From UQRS01 sp964481575 (GTDB taxonomy: Bacteria; Bacillota; Clostridia; Oscillospirales; Acutalibacteraceae): 64,000 bases of DNA. The notes under the pieces were generated by a model. It ran no database searches. It was not told the origin of the DNA and worked only from the letters and a program-made list of their open reading frames with translations. Where the stretch lies: NCBI GenBank assembly GCA_964481575.1, contig CAYZTR010000003.1, positions 25,148 to 89,147 of the forward strand. The letters run 5' to 3'. The position numbers and the translations under genes were made by a program. How positions within the stretch are numbered: position 1 is the first letter of the stretch; every line of letters begins with the position of its first letter. This document shows positions 43,346 through 51,090 of the stretch, piece after piece.

Positions 43346-44386
43346 TTATTGCAAAATAACGCTGCCGTCGCCTTCGGTGATCTCTCCCACCACATAGGCA
43401 GACTGACCCAAAGCCTCCAGCATCCGAACCGCTTCATCCGCCTGCTGGGCAGACACTACGGCCATCATACCGACACCCATGTTGAAGGTGTTAAACATAT
43501 CCCGCTCGGGGATGTCGCCAGCCTTTTGCAACAGGTGGAAAATGGGCAGCACCTGTACCGACCCCTTGCGGATCACAGCATTCACATGATCCGACAGCAT
43601 ACGGGGAATGTTTTCATAAAAGCCGCCGCCGGTAATGTGGGACACGGCCTTGACCTCCACCTTCTTCATCAGGCCCAGCAGAGGCTTCACATAAATGCGA
43701 GTGGGGGTCAGCAGGGCTTCACCCAGGGTCATCCCCAGTTCATCATAATAAACCGACAGGTTCTTCTCATTCACGTCAAAAATCTTCCGCACCAGAGAGA
43801 AGCCGTTGGAATGGACACCGGTGGAAGTCATAGCGATAATGGCATCCCCGGGCTGCACCTTACTGCCGTCAATGATTTTGGGCTTGTCCACCATGCCCAC
43901 GGCAAATCCGGCCAGGTCGTATTCATCCACAGGGTAGAACCCGGGCATTTCCGCCGTCTCGCCGCCCACCAGAGCGCAGCCCGATTGGATGCAGCCTTCG
44001 GCCACACCGCTGACAATCTCAGCAATGCGAGTAGGAACGTTCTTTCCGCAAGCAATATAATCCAGGAAAAACAAAGGAGTCGCCCCGGCGCAAACCACAT
44101 CATTGACGCACATGGCCACGCAGTCGATTCCCACGGTATCATGCTTGTCCATCAAAAAGGCAATCTTTAGCTTGGTACCCACTCCGTCGGTACCCGAGAT
44201 CAGCACCGGTTGGGACATACCGGTCAAATCCGGCTGAAACAGGCCGCCAAAGCCGCCGATGCCGGAAAGGACGCCGGGGGTAGTGGTGGCACTGACATGC
44301 TTCTTCATCAGTTCCACGGCTTTGTAGCCAGCCGTCACATCCACACCGGCAGCTTTATAACTCTCGGAAAAACTATCTTTACTCAT
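43346..44386 (-). CDS. purM: Phosphoribosylformylglycinamidine cyclo-ligase
   Basis: 346 residues from the ATG at 44386, with AAGGAG 8 nt upstream. GVDVTAGYKAVELMK, SGTDGVGTKLKIAF, DCVAMCVNDVVCAGATPLFFLDY and GLMKKVEVKAVSHITGGGF are PurM blocks. Makes AIR from FGAM using ATP. An in-frame extension upstream to 44569 overlaps purE and is not credible. Confidence 0.96.
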   Translation of the reverse strand: MSKDSFSESYKAAGVDVTAGYKAVELMKKHVSATTTPGVLSGIGGFGGLFQPDLTGMSQPVLISGTDGVGTKLKIAFLMDKHDTVGIDCVAMCVNDVVCAGATPLFFLDYIACGKNVPTRIAEIVSGVAEGCIQSGCALVGGETAEMPGFYPVDEYDLAGFAVGMVDKPKIIDGSKVQPGDAIIAMTSTGVHSNGFSLVRKIFDVNEKNLSVYYDELGMTLGEALLTPTRIYVKPLLGLMKKVEVKAVSHITGGGFYENIPRMLSDHVNAVIRKGSVQVLPIFHLLQKAGDIPERDMFNTFNMGVGMMAVVSAQQADEAVRMLEALGQSAYVVGEITEGDGSVILQ

Positions 44387-44423
44387 CACAATTCTCCTTT
44401 TCTGCCGTGACCGGCGTAAACTG

Positions 44424-44915
44424 TCAAATTTCCTGCTGCAGAGCAGCATCGGCGTCAATAACACCTGCCTCCATGGAAGCCCGTTGGGCTGCCAGTTTCT
44501 GCTCCAGATCAGCATCGGTAATGGCCAGCATCTGAACAGCCAGAATGGCGGCATTTTTTGCACCGTCAATGGCCACGGTAGCCACAGGAATACCGGAAGG
44601 CATCATAACAGTGGCCAGCAGGGCGTCCATGCCGTCCAGCACCTTCCCGGAGCAAGGCACCCCGATAACAGGCAAAGTGGTATTGGCCGCCAAAACACCG
44701 CCCAGATGGGCTGCCATACCGGCGCAGGAAATAATGGCACCGAATCCATTCTCCCGGGCGGCCTTTGCAAAGGCCACGGCGGCGTCACAGGTACGGTGAG
44801 CCGACATAACATGGACCTCCACCGGAACACCGAATTCCTTTAACGTATCAATGGCAGGCTTCACCACAGGCAAATCGCTTTTGGAGCCCATAATTACGGC
44901 AACCTTCTTAGACAA
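44424..44915 (-). CDS. purE: N5-CAIR mutase (PurE)
   Basis: 163 residues. VAVIMGSKSDLPV, SAHRTCDAAVAFAKAA, ISCAGMAAHLGGVLAA and PVIGVPCSGKVLDGMDALLA are class I PurE hallmarks. The start is TTG: GGGAGG is 2 nt from a TTG at 44921 but 8 nt from the TTG at 44915, so the latter is preferred. First gene of the pur operon on the minus strand, 37 bp ahead of purM. Confidence 0.94.
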   Translation of the reverse strand: MSKKVAVIMGSKSDLPVVKPAIDTLKEFGVPVEVHVMSAHRTCDAAVAFAKAARENGFGAIISCAGMAAHLGGVLAANTTLPVIGVPCSGKVLDGMDALLATVMMPSGIPVATVAIDGAKNAAILAVQMLAITDADLEQKLAAQRASMEAGVIDADAALQQEI

Positions 44916-44949
44916 TGTCAATTCCTCCCAGATTCGGATATATAGCTAT

Positions 44950-44978
44950 ATTTTAATCTATAACCCCGACAATTGCAA
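44950..44978 (-). promoter_or_regulatory. Likely pur operon promoter
   Basis: On the minus strand TTGCAA (44973-44978), 17-nt spacer, TAAAAT (44950-44955). A more distant start is also possible, which would place the adjacent hairpin in the leader. Confidence 0.5.
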
Positions 44979-45017
44979 GGGAAAGCATCCAGAAAAAACT
45001 TTTTTTCTGTTTCCCTT
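44977..45017. promoter_or_regulatory. Long hairpin upstream of purE
   Basis: AAGGGAAA (44977-44984) pairs with TTTCCCTT (45010-45017), and CAGAAAAAA (44990-44998) with TTTTTTCTG (45001-45009), with a five-base bulge. It overlaps the proposed -35 box. It could be an attenuator if transcription begins further upstream. No purine riboswitch consensus is present. Confidence 0.35.
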
Positions 45018-45144
45018 TGAAAACCAGAGACCCGACCCCATATTTTGTATAATATGCCAATAGAAGCCCCTCTTCCCTTCCACAGGTGGTGATCCGCCAA
45101 AATTCTTCCCAGGTTTTTATGCAAATTTCGTCCTGTTTTTTTCA

Positions 45145-45173
45145 TTTACAAGGCTTTTGATTTCTGCTATAAT
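45145..45173 (+). promoter_or_regulatory. Promoter for the dnaD-dnaC operon
   Basis: TTTACA (45145-45150), 17-nt spacer, TATAAT (45168-45173), about 28 nt before the TTG start at 45209. Confidence 0.82.
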
Positions 45174-45208
45174 GAAACTCTACAAAATCGGAAAGGAGTG
45201 CGTGGGCG

Positions 45209-46183
45209 TTGGAATATCAAATCAATCCAGCCAATCTGAACGCGGTTTTCATGGTACCCGCCCAGGTGGTGGATCAGCATATCAAGCTGGCCGGAGCTGT
45301 GCAGCTGAAGGTGCTGCTCTGGGCTATGCGCCACATGGGCTCCGGCATCACCGCCCAGCGCATCGCCGAGGCACTGTCTTTACCTACAGTGGACGTGGCC
45401 GACGCCCTCCTTTACTGGACGGAATCCGGCATTCTGCTAGCCGTCGGAGACACAGCTGAGCCCCAACCGGCTTCGGAACCGGTTACGACCGCCCCGACTG
45501 CCCAGCGAAAAGCCACAGTGGTGCAAAAACCCAGCCGGGAGGAGGTGATCCAGCGGGGAACCGAGTCGGAGGAAATCGCCTTTCTCCTGCGGGAAGCGCA
45601 AACCAAGTTTGGTCGCCCCCTGCGTCAAAACGAAGCCTCCACCCTGGTGTGGCTCCACGATCAGGAGGGCATGGATCTGGCGGTTATCCTGATGGTGCTG
45701 GAATACGCCAAATCCCGGAACAAGCTGTCTATGGGCTATGTGGAAAAGGTGGCCCTTTCCTGGAATGACGCCGGCATTACCACCGTCACCCAGGCCGAGG
45801 AACGGATTTGCATCCTTCAGACCCAGCATTCTGCCTGGGGGCTGGTGCAGCGAGCCACCGGCATCGACCGCCGCCAACCCAGTGAAAAAGAGCTGACTAC
45901 CGCCACCAAATGGGTGGAGGAATGGAAGTTCGGTTTTGATATGCTCAAGGCGGCCTACGATCAATGCGTGGATCACACCGGAAAATTCTCCCTAGCCTAT
46001 ATGGGAAAGGTATTGGAATCCTGGCACAAAGCCGGCGTTACCACACCCGATACCATTCCTGCAACACCTATTCAGCCCCAAAGCCGGAAAAGCGCAGCCG
46101 CAAGCAAAGGAAAGCCTCCCCGCCGGTTTACTAACACCGACTGGGATGAGGTGCAGAAAAAAATACAGAATTTCGAGGGATAA
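45209..46183 (+). CDS. DnaD domain primosome protein
   Basis: 324 residues. The N-terminal region (LKVLLWAMRHMGSGITAQRIA) is a winged-helix-like DNA-binding part; two later DnaB_2/DnaD-type repeats contain EGMDLAVILMVLEYAKSR with MGYVEKVALSWNDAGI, and FDMLKAAYDQCVDHTGK with AYMGKVLESWHKAGV. The W-(K/N)-(D/K)-AGI ending is the DnaD hallmark. It takes part in replication restart and initiation, loading helicase with the next gene product. Start is TTG with AAAGGAG 10 nt upstream. Ends 3 bp before the next gene. Confidence 0.9.
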   Translation: MEYQINPANLNAVFMVPAQVVDQHIKLAGAVQLKVLLWAMRHMGSGITAQRIAEALSLPTVDVADALLYWTESGILLAVGDTAEPQPASEPVTTAPTAQRKATVVQKPSREEVIQRGTESEEIAFLLREAQTKFGRPLRQNEASTLVWLHDQEGMDLAVILMVLEYAKSRNKLSMGYVEKVALSWNDAGITTVTQAEERICILQTQHSAWGLVQRATGIDRRQPSEKELTTATKWVEEWKFGFDMLKAAYDQCVDHTGKFSLAYMGKVLESWHKAGVTTPDTIPATPIQPQSRKSAAASKGKPPRRFTNTDWDEVQKKIQNFEG

Positions 46184-46186
46184 GCC

Positions 46187-47146
46187 ATGGGATTCAACAA
46201 TCAATTGGTGGAGGCTGCCGTTCGAACAAAGGCCGAAATGCGCGCAGCCGCAGAGGCCAAAGCCCGTGCCAAAAAAAATCAGGTTTACCGGGCCTACCCG
46301 CAATTGGGGGAGCTGGATCAGGCCATTTCCCAGGTGGGCTCCCGCATTGCCATTGCCGCCCTGGATGGGGCAGACCTGACCTCCATTCGTGCCCGGCTGG
46401 AACAGCTGACCGAAGAACGCACAGCCCTGCTTCAATCTGCAGGCTACACCGACGCAGATTTTCAGCCCCAATACAACTGTCCGCTCTGCCAAGATACTGG
46501 CATCGTATCCGGCCGCCGGTGCAGCTGCATCGGGAACCTTTGCCGGAAGCAGCTGTTTGAATCCATGACGGTTTCCATGCCGCTGGAGGAAAGCACCTTT
46601 GACCGGTTTGATGTCACCCTCTACCCGGAATCCACACCGGATGGGCTGCATCCCAGGCAGCAAATGACGCGGATTCTGCATTTTTGTGAAAATTACGCCG
46701 CCGAATTTGGCCCGGAAAGCAAAAATCTCCTGTTTTTCGGCAACACCGGTCTGGGCAAGACGCATTTGTCCCTGGCCATTGCTGGGCAGGTCATTGCCAA
46801 GGGATACAGCGTCATGTACGGCGCGGCTGTGGATCTTTTCGGCCGGGTGGAAAAAGAGCATTTCACCGGCAACCATACCGACACGTTGGATCTGATGCTG
46901 GACTGTGATTTGCTGATTCTGGATGACTTGGGCACGGAATTCATCTCTCAGTTTTCCCGGTCGGTACTAAATCAGGTGGTAAACAGCCGGCTCCAGAGCC
47001 GGAAGCCCACCATTTTAAGCACTAACTTCGATTTCAACCAGCTGGAAACCATGTACGATTCCCGGATTACTTCCCGCCTGATCGGCAGCTATAAGCCGCT
47101 GCCCTTCCAGGGAGACGACATCCGGATTAAACAAATTGCCAACTAA
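46187..47146 (+). CDS. DnaC/DnaI-like helicase loader ATPase
   Basis: 319 residues. A four-cysteine motif (CPLCQDTG and RCSCIG, about residues 98-115) precedes the AAA+ core: FFGNTGLGKTHLSLAIA (Walker A), LLILDDLGTE (Walker B), STNFDFNQLE (sensor I) and SRITSRLIG (arginine finger). Loaders of this type open the replicative helicase ring onto DNA. Paired with the DnaD protein as in many Clostridia. Confidence 0.9.
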   Translation: MGFNNQLVEAAVRTKAEMRAAAEAKARAKKNQVYRAYPQLGELDQAISQVGSRIAIAALDGADLTSIRARLEQLTEERTALLQSAGYTDADFQPQYNCPLCQDTGIVSGRRCSCIGNLCRKQLFESMTVSMPLEESTFDRFDVTLYPESTPDGLHPRQQMTRILHFCENYAAEFGPESKNLLFFGNTGLGKTHLSLAIAGQVIAKGYSVMYGAAVDLFGRVEKEHFTGNHTDTLDLMLDCDLLILDDLGTEFISQFSRSVLNQVVNSRLQSRKPTILSTNFDFNQLETMYDSRITSRLIGSYKPLPFQGDDIRIKQIAN

Positions 47147-47165
47147 TACACCATTATAGAAATGA

Positions 47166-47200
47166 AAGGCATCGTCCAGCCGGGCGATGCCTTCTTTTTA
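47166..47200 (+). terminator. Terminator after the helicase loader gene
   Basis: AAGGCATCG (47166-47174) with CGATGCCTT (47185-47193), followed by CTTTTTAC. Could also serve apbE on the other strand. Confidence 0.85.
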
Positions 47201-47227
47201 CAATTTCCCTTTTTACAGTATCTTTGA

Positions 47228-48193
47228 TTATACCGGGGCGCCGGAGGTGGCATACACCTGACCGCTTTCGGTCACAAAAACGCCTTCCGTATCAGGCATT
47301 TCTTCCAACAGGGCCATTCCATCCTCCGCACCCAGCAAAAAGCAAAGGGTGGACAGGGCATCTGCCGCGGTGGAATCCGCCGAAATCACCGTCACCGAAG
47401 CCAACCCGGTTTGGGCAGGCATACCGGTTTCGGTATCCAAAATGTGATGGTAACGAACCCCATCCAGGGTAAAACCCCGCTGATAAATACCTGAGGTCAC
47501 CGCTGCCTGATCGGTCAGGGACAGCATGGCGCTGAAGCCGTCGCCCAGCGGATTCTGCACCCCTACCGAAAAGGGCTTGCCATCCATCTTGGCGCCCAAA
47601 CAGTAAACATTGCCACCCAGATTCAGCAAAGCGGAAGTGACCCCCTGTTCCCGGAGGTATTCCACCAATCGGTCAGCAATATAGCCCTTGGCGATGGCCC
47701 CCAGATCCACCTGTACCCCCTGATGCAAAGTCACGGTCAAGCCGTTGATCTCCACATTCTCATATCCAACACAGGCGGCCGCCTGGGCCAGTTCTTCCGC
47801 CGAAGGAAGCACCGGAGATTCGCTTTGAAAATCCCAAAGGTCGGTGAAGGCGGCTACTGTAATATCCAGTTTCCCATTGCTTTGCCGGCAGTATTCCAGC
47901 GCCTGCTCCAGAAGCTCCACCGTCTCAGCAGAGAGCGTCATAGGCGCCCCTTCCCCATGATTTAACCGGTAAATTTCACTATCCGGTCGGGTGCGGGAAA
48001 ACAATGCTTCATATTGACTGCACAGGGTCATGGCTCCCTCCAGCGTTGCCTCGGCGCCGTCATACAAGGTAATCTGCACCACCGTATCAAAGTAAAACTC
48101 CGTACTGCTGACCCCCTGCTCCCTGCTGCAGCCCGCCAATAACACAGCCGGAAACACCAGCAGCAACAGCAGCGATATGGCCTGTTTTCCCAT
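47228..48193 (-). CDS. apbE: FAD:protein FMN transferase (ApbE), lipoprotein
   Basis: 321 residues. A lipoprotein signal (LLLLLVFPAVLLAGC, lipid-modified Cys22) places it outside the membrane. FYFDTVVQITLYDG, DLGAIAKGYIADRLVEYL and SALLNLGGNVYCLG are ApbE blocks, and TSGIYQRGF followed by HHILDTETGMP matches the FAD/Mg site. It attaches FMN to Thr in flavoproteins. Divergent from the NusG-II/Gx gene pair, with which it forms a recognisable neighbourhood. Confidence 0.94.
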   Translation of the reverse strand: MGKQAISLLLLLVFPAVLLAGCSREQGVSSTEFYFDTVVQITLYDGAEATLEGAMTLCSQYEALFSRTRPDSEIYRLNHGEGAPMTLSAETVELLEQALEYCRQSNGKLDITVAAFTDLWDFQSESPVLPSAEELAQAAACVGYENVEINGLTVTLHQGVQVDLGAIAKGYIADRLVEYLREQGVTSALLNLGGNVYCLGAKMDGKPFSVGVQNPLGDGFSAMLSLTDQAAVTSGIYQRGFTLDGVRYHHILDTETGMPAQTGLASVTVISADSTAADALSTLCFLLGAEDGMALLEEMPDTEGVFVTESGQVYATSGAPV

Positions 48194-48353
48194 TCGACTC
48201 GCCTCCTCGGTTTGTTCAAAACATTATACCGCAAATGCAGGCCCAGGTCAACGGCTAACCGGCCTGCATACTTAGCCGGCTCATCCGCACAACCAACTCC
48301 CTGCATAAATAACTGGCTTGCACACCAGTGTAAAACATTTTCACCGGCGGGGG

Positions 48354-48383
48354 TTGCAATCCCAGTGGAAGGTGTTGTATAAT
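48354..48383 (+). promoter_or_regulatory. Promoter for the NusG-II/Gx gene pair
   Basis: TTGCAA (48354-48359), 18-nt spacer, TATAAT (48378-48383), about 35 nt before the start at 48426. Confidence 0.72.
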
Positions 48384-48425
48384 AATTTTGTATATGACCA
48401 TTCCCTGGGGCAAGGAGGGCTTTTC

Positions 48426-48791
48426 TTGAAACCACGACCGTTGCTGCGGCTGGGAGACCGGCTGTTGCTCCTATTGGTGGGCATTGTGGCAGTGGCTTGT
48501 ATCTGCCTGCTGTTTCTGCTTCGCCATAGCGGCACCTTTGTCACGGTCACGGTAAACGGCAACTTTTACGGGCGGTACAGCCTGCAGCAAAATCAGGAAA
48601 TCCCGATTGGAGAAACCAATCTGTTAACCATTGCTGACGGAAAAGCCACCATGACCTGGGCGGATTGCACCAACCAAATCTGCGTCCATCACGCCGCCAT
48701 TTCTGCGGTGGGGCAATCCATCATTTGCCTGCCCAATCAGGTCATCGTCCTGGTGGAAGGGGAGGCAGCCACAGATGCGGTAACGGAATAA
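48426..48791 (+). CDS. NusG domain II membrane protein (EetA-like)
   Basis: 121 residues from a TTG with AAGGAGG 7 nt upstream; an in-frame start at 48318 precedes the promoter. One membrane helix (LLLLLVGIVAVACICLLFLL) is followed by an exported NusG-II domain (TVNGNFYGRYSLQQNQEIPI, ADCTNQICVHHAAISAVGQSI and CLPNQVIVLVEG). The CTNQICVxH block with cysteines is typical. Homologues include EetA of the Listeria flavin-based electron-transfer locus. Function of the single domain is unproven. Confidence 0.85.
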   Translation: MKPRPLLRLGDRLLLLLVGIVAVACICLLFLLRHSGTFVTVTVNGNFYGRYSLQQNQEIPIGETNLLTIADGKATMTWADCTNQICVHHAAISAVGQSIICLPNQVIVLVEGEAATDAVTE

Positions 48792-48890
48792 CGGCTCAAA
48801 AGAAGAACTGCGGCATTGGCAACACCCGCCATCTTTTCCCTTTGCCTCATTCCCAATTTGCTCCATTACCAACCAACCGGGAGGGAGTCC

Positions 48891-49376
48891 ATGGCCAAGA
48901 AAACTGCATATTACGGTGTCAGCCTGGCTCTGACCTTGATCTTCAGCTATTTGGAGACTCTGTTTCCTTTGCCGATTCCCGTTCCGGGAATCAAACTAGG
49001 GTTGGCCAACCTGGTGATTTTACTCCTGCTCAACCGGGAGGGCGTGGCAGCCGCCGGTCTGGTGAATCTGACCCGGATCCTGCTGGCGGGGTTACTTTTC
49101 GGCAGTATCACTTCCCTGCTGTTTTCCCTGTGCGGCGGTGCATTGAGCCTGGCGGCCATGTGGGGCGCCAAACATACTCCCTGCTTTTCCACGGTAGGGG
49201 TCAGTATTCTGGGGGCCATTGCCCATTTGATAGGCCAATGGCTGGCGGCCGTTTGGATTCTGGGCCTACAGGGGCTGATCTGGTATCTGCCTTTTCTGTT
49301 GCTGGCCGGCGCCGTCACCGGCGGGCTGCTGGGCTTTCTGGCAAACCTGATCCAGCCTCGGCTTCCAAAGCTATAA
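48891..49376 (+). CDS. Gx transporter family membrane protein (EetB-like)
   Basis: 161 residues from the ATG at 48891 (GGGAGGGAG upstream). Five to six membrane helices with LETLFPLPIPVPGIKLGLAN and AAGLVNLTRILLAGLLFGS, the signature of the Gx transporter/heptaprenyl diphosphate synthase component I family, and EetB of Listeria. Substrate unknown, proposed to be a small vitamin-like or quinone precursor. With the NusG-II gene and ApbE it recalls an extracellular electron-transfer module. Confidence 0.82.
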   Translation: MAKKTAYYGVSLALTLIFSYLETLFPLPIPVPGIKLGLANLVILLLLNREGVAAAGLVNLTRILLAGLLFGSITSLLFSLCGGALSLAAMWGAKHTPCFSTVGVSILGAIAHLIGQWLAAVWILGLQGLIWYLPFLLLAGAVTGGLLGFLANLIQPRLPKL

Positions 49377-49379
49377 TTC

Positions 49380-49398
49380 GTCGGCGGAATCCGCCGAC
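49380..49398 (+). promoter_or_regulatory. Small hairpin before pyrE
   Basis: GTCGGCGG and CCGCCGAC form an 8-bp stem with a 3-nt loop. There is no T run after it, so it is not a clear terminator. The pyrE ribosome-binding site lies 20 nt further on. Confidence 0.4.
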
Positions 49399-49430
49399 CT
49401 GATATTAAACAAAATAAAGGAGAAAGAAAC

Positions 49431-50111
49431 ATGCAGCAATACAAACAGGATTTTATCGAATTTATGGTGCGCGCCGGTGTGCTGACCTTTGGAGATTTCA
49501 CCACCAAAAGCGGCCGGAAAACCCCTTATTTCATCAACACCGGCAATTATAAAACCGGCCAGCAGGCCACCCAGCTGGGGAAGTTTTACGCCGCCTGCAT
49601 CAAGGAGCATTGCGCTGCCCTGCCGGACGCCCTCTATGGACCGGCTTACAAGGGAATCCCCCTGTGTGTCACTGCATCCATTGCCCTTTATGAAGATTAC
49701 GGCGACAATATCAATTACTGCTTTAACCGAAAAGAAGTAAAGGATCACGGTGAAGGCGGTTCTATCGTGGGATATAAGCCCCAGAACGGAGACAATATCC
49801 TGATTATTGAGGATGTCATCACCGCCGGCACCTCTATCAGTGAATCGGTACCCCTGCTAAAGGCGGCGGCCGATGTCAACGTCACCGGCGTTGTGGTCAG
49901 CGTAGACCGTATGGAACGGGGTAAGGGAGAGGTTTCCGCCCTGCAGGAGGTGCGGGAAACCTACGGCATTGAAACCTATGCCATCGTCACCGTCCGGGAG
50001 GTCATCCAGGCTCTGCATAATAAGCCGGTAGACGGTAAGATTTATATCGACGATGCCATGAAGGCAAAAATGGAGGATTATTTGGCCACCTACGGTGCCA
50101 CAAGCCTATAA
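49431..50111 (+). CDS. pyrE: Orotate phosphoribosyltransferase
   Basis: 226 residues. FGDFTTKSGRKTPYFINTG near the N-terminus, PALYGPAYKGIPL-like central loop (DALYGPAYKGIPLCVT), and the PRPP loop ILIIEDVITAGTSISESVPLL are diagnostic of PyrE. It makes OMP from orotate and PRPP in pyrimidine synthesis. AAGGAG 8 nt before the ATG. No other pyr gene lies close. Confidence 0.96.
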   Translation: MQQYKQDFIEFMVRAGVLTFGDFTTKSGRKTPYFINTGNYKTGQQATQLGKFYAACIKEHCAALPDALYGPAYKGIPLCVTASIALYEDYGDNINYCFNRKEVKDHGEGGSIVGYKPQNGDNILIIEDVITAGTSISESVPLLKAAADVNVTGVVVSVDRMERGKGEVSALQEVRETYGIETYAIVTVREVIQALHNKPVDGKIYIDDAMKAKMEDYLATYGATSL

Positions 50112-50191
50112 ACAGCATGCCGTGTCAGGCGGAACATACAGAACCCGACGCCTTCTGCATTTCACAATTTTCATTTGGGAGGGTTTGCATT

Positions 50192-50986
50192 ATGCGTGAT
50201 CTCAGCACCCGTGCCGTTGCCGCCCTTTTAACCTGTACTCTGTTGCTGGGGCTGGCCGGCTGCGTCTATTCCTATGACGACAGCAGCAAGCATTATGACC
50301 GATCCTACATTCCCGCATCCAAGGATCCGCTGACTTTGGATACCGATGTGCAAACAACCATCGCAGAATTGGCCATCGCGGAATACAACGATGGCCTTCA
50401 GACAGATTACGATGCCCAGGTTGCACAATATCTGGACGATCTGGCAGCCGAAGAAGCAGCCGCCAGTGCCGCCGCTGCAGCCAGCGCATCGGCAGCCGCA
50501 GCCTCTGCCTCCGCTCTGTCCAGCTCCGACAGCAGCGCAGGCACCTCCAGCCAAAACACCTCGGGGAAACCAGGCACTGCTTCCGATGCCGCTTCCGGCA
50601 CGGTTACTTCCACGGCGTCTGGCAGCCAGGAATCAGGGAGCAGCGAATCCGTCTCCACCTATGTCTCTTCAGATTTGACGTTGCCGGCGGAGCCGGATTA
50701 TCTCACTACGGAAGATGTCAATTTTTACTGTTATGCCGGCACCTACAACGGATATATAGCCGTCAAGTATAAAATCCGTGGAAAAACCGAACTGACCCCT
50801 CATAATAAAGACACCCTGGTCAAGGACGTAATTGCCAATTACAACTTCAGCTACTATCCCAATTCGCCCACTATGGCACTGTATCGGGACGGCTCCCTGT
50901 ATACCATCCGGGAAATATATGAAGCCGGTGGCATTTCAGAGGAGGATGTGAAAAACATCTGGTATTATTTTTACATTGAATCCTGA
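50192..50986 (+). CDS. Uncharacterised lipoprotein with Ala/Ser-rich linker
   Basis: 264 residues from the ATG at 50192 (GGGAGG upstream). Lipobox LLGLAGC gives a lipid-modified Cys at about residue 23. A helical segment (YDAQVAQYLDDLAAEEAAA) and a long Ala/Ser/Thr/Gly linker (about 88-165) lead to a C-terminal domain with aromatic residues (VNFYCYAGTYNGYIAVKYK, NFSYYPNSPTMALYRDGSLY). Family not recognised; presumably an envelope-anchored exported domain. Confidence 0.78.
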   Translation: MRDLSTRAVAALLTCTLLLGLAGCVYSYDDSSKHYDRSYIPASKDPLTLDTDVQTTIAELAIAEYNDGLQTDYDAQVAQYLDDLAAEEAAASAAAAASASAAAASASALSSSDSSAGTSSQNTSGKPGTASDAASGTVTSTASGSQESGSSESVSTYVSSDLTLPAEPDYLTTEDVNFYCYAGTYNGYIAVKYKIRGKTELTPHNKDTLVKDVIANYNFSYYPNSPTMALYRDGSLYTIREIYEAGGISEEDVKNIWYYFYIES

Positions 50987-50994
50987 CACTTGCA

Positions 50995-51037
50995 AAAAAA
51001 GCCTGATCCATGCGCTAAACATGGGTCAGGCTTTTTT
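50995..51037. terminator. Bidirectional terminator
   Basis: AAAAAGCCTGATCCATG pairs with CATGGGTCAGGCTTTTTT (one mismatch) around CGCTAAA. It ends the lipoprotein gene and the convergent GH76 operon. Confidence 0.9.
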
Positions 51038-51090
51038 GATACCGCAAAAACTGATTCCGGCATTACTTACCAGAGGACTTATTCCCAACG

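Noticed and set aside
44916..45200. Purine riboswitch upstream of purE
   Set aside because: None of the conserved loop-loop and junction sequences of purine aptamers is present; only a promoter and an A/T-rich hairpin are seen.
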